From assembly GCA_048394785.1 (NCBI GenBank), contig DBFJGL010000080.1, positions 1-11,643 of the forward strand: a DNA stretch of 11,643 bases, read 5' to 3'. Position 1 is the first letter of the stretch. Each line of letters begins with the position of its first letter. The DNA is from DBFJGL01 sp048394785. Lineage in GTDB: Bacteria > Bacillota > Clostridia > Christensenellales > CAG-917. The notes under the pieces are model-generated. The model was not told where the DNA came from and made no database searches. It saw only the letters and a list, made by a program, of their open reading frames with translations. Below, piece after piece: positions 6,083-11,643 of this stretch. A program made the translations under genes and the position numbers.

Positions 6083-7588
6083 CTATTTTCCTATTGGTTT
6101 CATTGTGGGGAACAGCAGGACTTCTCTTATAGAGTAGCAGTCGGTGAGCAGCATAACGAGTCTGTCGACGCCCATACCCATACCGCCCGTCGGGGGCATA
6201 CCGTATTCGAGCGCGGTGCAGAAATCTTCGTCGTAGGGTTGAGCCTCGTCGTCGCCCTGCTCTTTCGCCTTCATCTGCGCGACAAAACGCTCGCGCTGGT
6301 CGTTGGGGTCGTTGAGCTCCGAAAACGCGTTTGCTATTTCACGGCAGGTGATGAACAGCTCGAACCTCTCGGTAAGTCTGTTGTCCGTAGGCTTCTTCTT
6401 GGCAAGCGGACTGACTTCGACGGGATAATCGGTTATGAACACAGGCCCTTGCAGATGCTCCTCGCAGAAGCAATCGAACACTTTATAAAGAGCGTTGCCC
6501 CACGACGTATCCGCAGGCAATTCCAGCCCCATTGCGTTTGCTTTCTCTATGAGTGCGGGCAGTTCTTCGGTGTCGAAATCAATGCCTATGTACTCCCTGA
6601 CAGCCTCGACCATCGTAAGCCGCTTCCACGGACGAGCCAAAGATATAGTCTGTCCCTGATAGGATATTTCGAGCGAACCGCACGCCTTTTCCGCGCAGTG
6701 ACATATCAACCTTTCGGTGATGTCCATCATTGCGTTGTAATCGACGTACGCCTGATAAAGTTCGACGGTGGTGAACTCGGGGTTGTGCTTGGGGTCCATT
6801 CCTTCGTTACGGAAAATTCTGCCCATTTCGTACACCTTGTCAAAACCGCCGACTATAAGTCTTTTGAGATACAGCTCGGTGGCTATTCTCATATACATAT
6901 CCACGTCGAGAGTGTTGTGGTGGGTGATGAACGGACGCGCGTTCGCGCCGCCCGCAAGCGTATTGAGAACGGGGGTTTCCACTTCCACAAAACCTTCGCC
7001 GTCCAGGAACTCGCGTATTGCGGAAACGATTTTACTGCGCTTTACAAAGACTTCTTTGACGTCGGGGTTCGCAATCAAATCGACGTAACGCTGACGGAAA
7101 CGAAGTTCGGGGTCTTTAAGCCCGTGGAACTTTTCGGGCAGCGGCAACATTGACTTTGCGAGCAAAGTAACCCGCTTGGCGTGAATGGACGTTTCTCCCG
7201 TGCGCGTTTTGAAAACGGTACCTTCGACTCCGACAATATCACCGACGTCCAGCTTTTTGAAATCGGCGTACTCCTCCTGCCCGAGGTCGTCACGGCTGAA
7301 ATAACATTGTATTTTGCCGTCGCTGTCCAGCAGATGTCCGAAGCTTGCCTTGCCCATAATTCTTTTGGAAACAAGTCTGCCGCCGACGCTGACCTTTTTG
7401 TTTTCGAATTTTTCATAATCGGAAACAATGCCGCCTGCCGTCGCGCTTCTGTCAAAAGAAACGATTTCAAACGGATTTTTGCCGTTGTCCACAAGGTCCT
7501 TGAGTTTTTGCTGTCTAACTTTACGGATTTCGCTTACGTCCTGTTCGGGTTCGCTGTTCTGTGTGTTTACGCGGATATCCTCGCTCAT
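6083..7588 (-). CDS. lysS: Lysyl-tRNA synthetase, class II
   Basis: Charges tRNA-Lys with lysine using ATP, in the cytoplasm as a homodimer. The 501 residues match the usual bacterial LysS length. An N-terminal extension (1-60) is followed by an OB-fold anticodon-binding domain (about 65-150, including GGRLVSKRIMGKASFGHL). The class II catalytic core starts at about 160. Motif 1 lies around GFVEVETPVLNT (199-210). Motif 2 is GRIFRNEGMDPKHNPEFTTVE (256-276) with the FRNE arginine R260. Motif 3 is GGMGMGVDRLVML (468-480) with R477. All expected landmarks are intact. The ATG at 7588 follows the greA stop by six bases, and the weak AGTAGG ribosome site overlaps that stop, so lysS is probably translationally linked to greA. 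Third gene of the amaP-greA-lysS operon. Confidence 0.98.
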   Translation of the reverse strand: MSEDIRVNTQNSEPEQDVSEIRKVRQQKLKDLVDNGKNPFEIVSFDRSATAGGIVSDYEKFENKKVSVGGRLVSKRIMGKASFGHLLDSDGKIQCYFSRDDLGQEEYADFKKLDVGDIVGVEGTVFKTRTGETSIHAKRVTLLAKSMLPLPEKFHGLKDPELRFRQRYVDLIANPDVKEVFVKRSKIVSAIREFLDGEGFVEVETPVLNTLAGGANARPFITHHNTLDVDMYMRIATELYLKRLIVGGFDKVYEMGRIFRNEGMDPKHNPEFTTVELYQAYVDYNAMMDITERLICHCAEKACGSLEISYQGQTISLARPWKRLTMVEAVREYIGIDFDTEELPALIEKANAMGLELPADTSWGNALYKVFDCFCEEHLQGPVFITDYPVEVSPLAKKKPTDNRLTERFELFITCREIANAFSELNDPNDQRERFVAQMKAKEQGDDEAQPYDEDFCTALEYGMPPTGGMGMGVDRLVMLLTDCYSIREVLLFPTMKPIGK

Positions 7589-7594
7589 AAGTAC

Positions 7595-8065
7595 CTACTC
7601 TATCGTGATTATTTTATATTCGATAAATCCGCCGTTGGGGGTGGGAACCTTTGCCACGTCACCGACCTTTTTGCCGAGAAGTGCCACTCCGAGAGGCGAT
7701 TCGTTGCTGATTTTGTTTTCGGACACGTCCGCTTCCGTAGTTCCGACTATACGGTAAGTCAGCTTTTCGTCAAACTCTACGTCCAGCAACGTGACGGTAT
7801 TTCCGACGGAAACGTCGTGCGCGGTAATCTCGTTTTCGTCGATGATGACCGCGTGCAGAATTTTATCTTCTATTTCCTTTATTTCCGACTCGACGAAACT
7901 CTGCTCCTCTTTTGCCGCGTCATACTCCGCATTTTCACTCAAATCGCCGAATTCTCTTGCGATTTTAATTTTTTCGGCAACTTCTTTGCGCTTTTCTGAC
8001 ATAAGGTAGTCCAGCTTTTGTTTAAGCTCTTCAAGACCTGCCTTTGTTACCAAAACTTCCTTCAT
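7595..8065 (-). CDS. greA: Transcription elongation factor GreA
   Basis: Binds in the secondary channel of RNA polymerase and stimulates cleavage of backtracked transcripts. At 156 residues it is the standard length. The N-terminal coiled coil (about 8-75) carries the acidic tip GDLSENAEYDAAKEE at 40-54, with D41 and E44 as the Mg-positioning residues. The C-terminal FKBP-like domain (about 80-156) contains the conserved ISNESPLGVALLGKKVGD. The ATG at 8065 overlaps the amaP stop by four bases (ATGA). A GGAGG four bases upstream lies inside the end of amaP, so translational coupling to amaP is likely. In Gram-positive genomes greA commonly sits next to lysS, as here. Confidence 0.98.
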   Translation of the reverse strand: MKEVLVTKAGLEELKQKLDYLMSEKRKEVAEKIKIAREFGDLSENAEYDAAKEEQSFVESEIKEIEDKILHAVIIDENEITAHDVSVGNTVTLLDVEFDEKLTYRIVGTTEADVSENKISNESPLGVALLGKKVGDVAKVPTPNGGFIEYKIITIE

Positions 8066-8850
8066 TTCTCCTCCAAAGCGGAATCGCCGTCCGCTTCATT
8101 AGTAATTTCCGCTTCCTCGGTTTCTTCCGCAGCGTCATAATTTATTTGCGCGGGTATTTCGTCCTCGACGATAACCTCCGCCGCAGGTTCTTCGCCGACA
8201 GCTTCGTCAGCCGCTATATCCTGCGCTTTTTCCTGCTCGACCGCTTCCGCTTCTTCCTTGTCGGAATCGACGGCGGCGTTTTCTTTTTTCATTTCGCTGA
8301 GTCTTTGCTCGCTCTTGCGGGCGACCTCAGCCTTGTCGAGAACGTATTTGGGTTTGAGCTCCGTGACTTTGATTTCGATGGAATTGAACTTAAAGCCGAG
8401 CGCGCCGATAAACTGTTCCTCTATTGCGGTGCGCACGTACGCTTCCGTTTCCTCGACGTTTTTGTCCGTTATTTTGATATTAACCTTCAAATGCACGCCG
8501 AAATCGTTGGTATAGATGTTTATTTTTCTGCATTGAACGCCGTCTACGTCCGCACAGGTGCTCTTTACGAGCTTTCTGACGACGCCGACCGACGCGCGGA
8601 CGGAGCCTTCCTGTTTACTGCGGATTACGATTTCCTTGGCTATATCGCTCGACGTGAAAATCAAAGTGAGAGATGCCGCGGCGAGTATAAAATAAACTAC
8701 GCCCAAAGTCACCATAAGTCCTCTGACTACTTTGTTATCGAATTCGCTGAATTCTATGCCGCCGAATACCGTAACGAGCAGTATCATAATGAGCACCAAC
8801 GCGACGATGATGCTTGCGGTGGCAAGAATCTTTTCCATATTCTTTTTCAT
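8062..8850 (-). CDS. amaP: AmaP-like membrane anchor with Asp23-family domain
   Basis: A 262-residue integral membrane protein with two N-terminal helices at about 9-31 and 45-67, joined by a short EFSEFDN-containing loop. An Asp23/DUF322-like domain follows at about 68-170 (SDIAKEIVIRSKQEGSVRAS, VGVVRKLVKSTC, INIYTNDFGVHLKVNIKI). The remaining 90 residues are a low-complexity, Glu/Ala/Asp-rich acidic tail without predicted fold. In staphylococci AmaP anchors the alkaline shock protein Asp23 at the membrane in cell-envelope stress; the same role is inferred here. No partner asp23 gene is present in this window. ATG 8850 has GGAGG six bases upstream. The tail is longer and more acidic than I would expect for AmaP, and in the last codons it also carries the greA ribosome site. 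First gene of amaP-greA-lysS. Confidence 0.82.
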   Translation of the reverse strand: MKKNMEKILATASIIVALVLIMILLVTVFGGIEFSEFDNKVVRGLMVTLGVVYFILAAASLTLIFTSSDIAKEIVIRSKQEGSVRASVGVVRKLVKSTCADVDGVQCRKINIYTNDFGVHLKVNIKITDKNVEETEAYVRTAIEEQFIGALGFKFNSIEIKVTELKPKYVLDKAEVARKSEQRLSEMKKENAAVDSDKEEAEAVEQEKAQDIAADEAVGEEPAAEVIVEDEIPAQINYDAAEETEEAEITNEADGDSALEEK

Positions 8851-8916
8851 AGCGCGCCTCCGTTAAAAATTATGCCCTTTCGGGCGGTTTGCGGAACTTT
8901 ATGCGTCCCGACAATT

Positions 8917-8922
8917 ATTATA
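8917..8922 (-). promoter_or_regulatory. -10 box of the amaP-greA-lysS operon
   Basis: TATAAT on the minus strand, about 66 bases before amaP. The -35 is poor: TATTTA lies 17 bases upstream in very AT-rich DNA. The leader of about 60 bases contains a small GCCC-GAAA-GGGC hairpin (8874-8885). Confidence 0.5.
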
Positions 8923-8998
8923 GTATTTATTTTATTCTCTAAATATATACTATGACAAATTTTAAGTCAAGTTTTTTTCAAAACCTGACAAACGGATA

Positions 8999-9023
8999 CA
9001 GCCTGCCGTATTGCGGCAGGCTG
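8999..9023 (-). terminator. Terminator hairpin after the transketolase operon
   Basis: CAGCCTGCCG (8999-9008) and CGGCAGGCTG (9014-9023) form a perfect 10-bp GC-rich stem with a five-base loop. It begins 17 bases past the C-terminal transketolase stop (9040). No long T-run follows leftward, only a TTT further on. Confidence 0.75.
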
Positions 9024-9039
9024 CAATAAGCGTGTGATA

Positions 9040-9978
9040 TTATTTTCTGGCTACCGCGGCTTTTGCCTTGGCAACTATGTCCTCGACGGTAAGATGGAAT
9101 ACGCCGCTGAGGTAAGCGTTTTTGCCCACTTCGCCGAATTGGTCTACAACGCCTATTCTTTCAATGGGCACGGGGCACTTCTCTGCCGCGACTTCCGCGA
9201 CCGCGCTGTTAAGTCCGCCGAATACGCTGTGGTTTTCACAGGTTACGAACGCACCCGTCTTCTCGGCCGCCGCGATAATTGCTTCTTCGTCAATGGGCTT
9301 CCAAGTATGGATATTGAGAACCGCCGCGTCTATGCCGTCCGCTTTGAGCGCGTCCGCCGCTTTGATTGCTCTGTCCACCATTATGCCCGACGCAATGAGC
9401 GTAACGTCCTTTCCTTCCTTTATTTCAATGGCTTTGCCGAGTTTGAAATCAAGGCTGTCGTCGTAAATCTTTTCGGGCTTCTTTCTGAACATACGTGTGT
9501 ACACCGCTCCCGGATAATCGATAATCTGAGGCAGTGCTTTTTCCATCATCGTAGCGTCGGTGGGCTCGAAACACACCATTTTGGGAATGGCTCTCATTAT
9601 GGACATATCCTCAAAGGGCATATGCGTGCCGCCGTTCGCTTCCGCGGTTACACCGGGGTCCGAACCAACGATTTTTACGGGAAGTTTTGCATAAGCCACA
9701 GAGATGAAGATCTGGTCGTAGCAACGTCTTGTCGCAAACGGTGCAAAGCTGAACGCGAAGGGTATCTTGCCCATCGCCGCCATACCCGCGGCAACGCCTA
9801 TCATATTGGCTTCCGCAATACCGACGTTGATGAAACGCTCGGGGAACTCTTTAAGGAAGCACTTGGTTGCGTGACAGCTCATAAGGTCGGCGTCGAGCAC
9901 GACAATTCTGTCATCCTTTTTTGCGGCTTCCACAAGCCCTTCCGCCATAACTTGTCTTACTTCTTTTTCGTCAATCAT
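9040..9978 (-). CDS. Transketolase, C-terminal subunit
   Basis: With the N-terminal subunit encoded just upstream, forms thiamine-diphosphate transketolase, moving two-carbon ketol units between sugar phosphates in the non-oxidative pentose phosphate pathway. The 312 residues comprise the pyrimidine-binding domain (about 1-170) and the C-terminal transketolase domain (about 185-312). The domain-defining segment GIAEANMIGVAAGMAAMGK (53-71) contains the catalytic glutamate E56 that activates the cofactor aminopyrimidine ring. FAPFATRRCYDQI (78-90) is also typical. The frame is open to an ATG at 10008, but ATG 9978 is preferred. It overlaps the upstream stop by one base (TAATG), and GGGAGG precedes it by eight bases. 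The one-base overlap indicates translational coupling and a fixed subunit ratio. A role with a different ketose substrate is possible for split transketolases. Confidence 0.95.
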   Translation of the reverse strand: MIDEKEVRQVMAEGLVEAAKKDDRIVVLDADLMSCHATKCFLKEFPERFINVGIAEANMIGVAAGMAAMGKIPFAFSFAPFATRRCYDQIFISVAYAKLPVKIVGSDPGVTAEANGGTHMPFEDMSIMRAIPKMVCFEPTDATMMEKALPQIIDYPGAVYTRMFRKKPEKIYDDSLDFKLGKAIEIKEGKDVTLIASGIMVDRAIKAADALKADGIDAAVLNIHTWKPIDEEAIIAAAEKTGAFVTCENHSVFGGLNSAVAEVAAEKCPVPIERIGVVDQFGEVGKNAYLSGVFHLTVEDIVAKAKAAVARK

Positions 9979-10796
9979 TATTCGTACCTCCCCGTTTCCT
10001 TTCTCCAAAGCTCCTCGGGAATGGGCATACTGTGGCAGTTAGCCACGCACTCCGCAAACGACGCACCCTTGCCTTTAACGGTGTTGAGCACTATCATATT
10101 GGGCTTGCCTTTTTGAGCTTTTGCGTTATCTATCGCGTCGGAAATGCTCTCCAAGCAATGTCCGTCGATGGATTGAGTATAGAACCCGAATGCCGTCCAT
10201 TTATGCGCCGCCGGCTCCAAAGGATTGATTTCGCAGACCGGTCCGTCAAGCTGCATCTTGTTATTGTCGAGCAGAACCACGAGATTGTCGAGTTTCTTTG
10301 CCGCGGCAAGCATAGACGCTTCCCAGATTTGACCTTCCTGACTTTCGCCGTCGCCTATAAAGCAGTACACCGTCGCCGGGTTGTTGTCGATTTTTGCGGC
10401 GATTGCCATGCCTACCGCGGCGGACAAACCCTGTCCGAGAGAACCTGCGGTCATATCGATGCCCGGGGTTTTGTTCATATCGCAGTGAGAAGGCAGATTT
10501 GTGCCGTTCTGATTGAGAGTCTTAGTCCACTCTTTGGGATAATACCCTAAATCCGCAAGCACCGCGTACATTGCGGGACCTGCGTGTCCTTTGGACATAA
10601 TAACCCTGTCGCGGTCCGCCATCTTGGGGTCCTTGGGGTTGATGTTGGCTTTGTCATAATAGATGACGGTCAAAGCGTCCATAACCGACATCACGCCGCC
10701 GATGTGTCCCACACCGAAATGTCCGATGATTTCAATGGCGTCGTGACGCAGCTTCAACGCTTTTTCTTTCAAAAATTCAAGTTTTGAAGCATCCAT
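9978..10796 (-). CDS. Transketolase, N-terminal subunit
   Basis: Carries the pyrophosphate-binding half of the split transketolase. The 272-residue protein has SKGHAG with H71 at 68-73, PGIDMTAGSLGQGLSAAVGMA at 111-131 and the thiamine-diphosphate/metal motif GDGESQEGQIWEA (148-160) ending at N178-N179 (DNNKMQLDG). Near the N-terminus, GHIGGVMSVMDAL replaces the more usual GH-x-GG-S with Val, a mild variation. ATG 10796 has AAGGAGG six bases upstream and a strong promoter. It is the first gene of a two-gene operon ending at the hairpin 8999-9023. Confidence 0.96.
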   Translation of the reverse strand: MDASKLEFLKEKALKLRHDAIEIIGHFGVGHIGGVMSVMDALTVIYYDKANINPKDPKMADRDRVIMSKGHAGPAMYAVLADLGYYPKEWTKTLNQNGTNLPSHCDMNKTPGIDMTAGSLGQGLSAAVGMAIAAKIDNNPATVYCFIGDGESQEGQIWEASMLAAAKKLDNLVVLLDNNKMQLDGPVCEINPLEPAAHKWTAFGFYTQSIDGHCLESISDAIDNAKAQKGKPNMIVLNTVKGKGASFAECVANCHSMPIPEELWRKETGRYE

Positions 10797-10817
10797 AATT
10801 ATCCTCCTTGGTTATGA

Positions 10818-10846
10818 ATTATAACACCATAATTTGCCCATTTCAA
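10818..10846 (-). promoter_or_regulatory. Promoter of the transketolase operon
   Basis: On the minus strand, TTGAAA (10846-10841), 17 bases and TATAAT (10823-10818) with a TGT extended -10 form a strong sigma-A promoter. The leader is about 15-20 bases and is mostly the AAGGAGG ribosome site. The 10-mer GTGTTATAAT is shared with the mlpA and phosphodiesterase promoters. Confidence 0.82.
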
Positions 10847-10975
10847 GACCTGTCGAAAAAAATGTTTACGAATTAACTATTTTTAATACAGAAACTTTTT
10901 GCCATTTTTGCCCCTATTCTATAAATCTATAGGGATATATATAATATTTTCAATAAAATATGCGGAATATGCTAC

Positions 10976-11110
10976 TATTGCGGCCGCCTGAATTTATGCC
11001 GCAAGTCGTCCGCAGAAAACCCGTGCGCCCGTCCTTTGCTTGCGCGCTTTCGCTTGTCGGCGGCTCAAAAACCGAAAACCGGTATTTTTTCATCTCGCCG
11101 CGACATACTA
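10976..11110. other. GC-rich intergenic block of unknown nature
   Basis: After about 130 bases of very AT-rich DNA (10847-10975), composition turns abruptly GC-rich up to the next gene. The block has GCGGCCGCC at its left end, the mixed repeat GCTTGCGCGC/GCTTGTCGGC, and at its right a short ACCG-AAAAC-CGGT hairpin (11071-11083) followed by A and six Ts. A 40-codon rightward frame (10996-11118) spans it but has no Shine-Dalgarno. Both strands stay open across it. It could be a dispersed palindromic repeat, a structured leader RNA of the downstream gene, or a decayed gene. I cannot decide. Confidence 0.35.
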
Positions 11111-11139
11111 ACCGCTGACGAAACGCAAAAGGAGGCAAA

Positions 11140-11643
11140 ATGAAAAAACTGATGTTGAACTCCCTCGCCGCCCTTGCCCTGCTCGCTTGCGGAAGCGCGG
11201 TTAAAGAGGGTGCGCAGGACGCGATTTCAAACGCCGTAAACCACAGAATTGCCGCAACGGACTGCACTGCCGTCTGCGACTGCGCCGATTATGCGGCAGA
11301 CGTTGAAATGAGTGTATATGACTCCGATTTCACGCTGTCCGCCGACCGCTGCATATGCGAAAATACGAATATATCTTCAACCTTTTCGCAAACCGCATAC
11401 TCAACGTCCGACGTTTACAAGCTTCTGACGCCCGAAATCATACGTTTTTACGAAACGGAAATAGCGGGAGAAAAAGTCGTATCGAATATGCGCCCTAAAA
11501 AACTCGATTTGCTCGCAAAAAGCCTTAACGTCGACAGGCAAAAGCTGATTGCAGTGCTCATTCTCAAAGATTTTGCAAAAAGACGGGGCGACGTTCTCGA
11601 CGTGAAAACCCTTGCCGCCACCGCCGACCGCGATCTTATTAAC
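11140..11643 (+). CDS. Putative lipoprotein, N-terminal 168 residues, cut by window edge
   Basis: A partial gene that I do not recognise. AAAAGGAGG ends five bases before ATG 11140, and the frame is open to the last base of the window. The N-terminus (MKKLMLNSLAALALLACGS) is a short basic-hydrophobic signal ending in LLAC-G, an imperfect lipobox with C17 as the lipidated cysteine (-2 is Leu rather than Ala/Ser/Thr). A short Cys-bearing region follows, with C42, C46, C48 (CxxxCxC) and C71, C73 (CxC). It is then rich in Ser/Thr (about 75-90) and becomes charged and helical (KLLTPEIIRFYETEI, RPKKLDLLAKSLNVDRQKL). If the lipobox is not used, it could instead be a membrane-anchored or secreted protein. 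The function is unknown. The divergent neighbour is the transketolase operon. The upstream promoter is unclear; TGC-TACTAT at 10969-10977 resembles an extended -10. Confidence 0.7.
   Translation, partial: MKKLMLNSLAALALLACGSAVKEGAQDAISNAVNHRIAATDCTAVCDCADYAADVEMSVYDSDFTLSADRCICENTNISSTFSQTAYSTSDVYKLLTPEIIRFYETEIAGEKVVSNMRPKKLDLLAKSLNVDRQKLIAVLILKDFAKRRGDVLDVKTLAATADRDLIN

Noticed and set aside
6053..7153. 366-codon plus-strand frame opposite lysS (and a similar one at 9034-10116 opposite transketolase)
   Set aside because: Long antisense frames arise here because the real genes seldom use codons that read as stops on the other strand; composition is atypical (excess Val, Arg, Phe, Tyr, His).
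10996..11118. 40-codon plus-strand frame upstream of the lipoprotein
   Set aside because: No Shine-Dalgarno and a highly basic, composition-driven translation; described instead as part of the unexplained GC-rich block.

Overview
The window looks like chromosomal housekeeping DNA from a low-to-moderate GC Gram-positive bacterium, most likely an uncultured member of the Clostridia. The evidence is strong GGAGG-type ribosome binding sites and sigma-A promoters (TTTACA/TTGAAA, 17 bp, TATAAT). The gene content agrees: AmaP, GreA, class II LysS, a split transketolase, and a YlxY-like and M16 protease pair that neighbour each other in Bacillus subtilis. No insertion sequence, phage gene, CRISPR array, tRNA or rRNA is visible.

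Layout from left to right. A leftward pair (1853 to 116) encodes an M16 zinc protease (MlpA/YmxG type) and an all-alpha dimeric dUTPase, followed by a hairpin at 62-85. Head-to-head with it, a YlxY-type deacetylase-fold protein runs rightward (1902-2636). It converges on a leftward membrane-anchored glycerophosphodiester phosphodiesterase-like protein (3903-2770), with a hairpin between them at 2682-2706. An AT-rich gap of 685 bases (3904-4588) holds the phosphodiesterase promoter, a long imperfect palindrome, and a 52-residue leftward gene (4376-4218) with a near-perfect Shine-Dalgarno. A rightward single gene (4589-5884) encodes an unrecognised 431-residue ferritin-like protein with a metallothionein-like cysteine tail. 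It meets a strong two-way terminator at 6021-6052. A leftward operon amaP-greA-lysS (8850-6083) follows, then a leftward split-transketolase operon (10796-9040). The right end is a 343-base intergenic stretch with an abrupt GC-rich block, then the start of a rightward putative lipoprotein cut off by the window edge.

Most genes do standard work: nucleotide pool sanitation, lysyl-tRNA charging, transcript-cleavage rescue of RNA polymerase, the non-oxidative pentose phosphate pathway and envelope maintenance. The less ordinary items are four. The ferritin-like protein combines an E...ExxH...E...ExxH di-iron pattern with six cysteines in its last 15 residues. The ylxY/mlpA starts are only 48 bp apart, with no Shine-Dalgarno on either gene and a -10 box six bases from the mlpA ATG. 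A 10-mer (GTGTTATAAT) is shared by three promoters. Two intergenic elements, 4130-4186 and about 10976-11110, are not explained by genes. I saw nothing that amounts to a clear new multi-gene system; the ferritin-like protein is the best lead.
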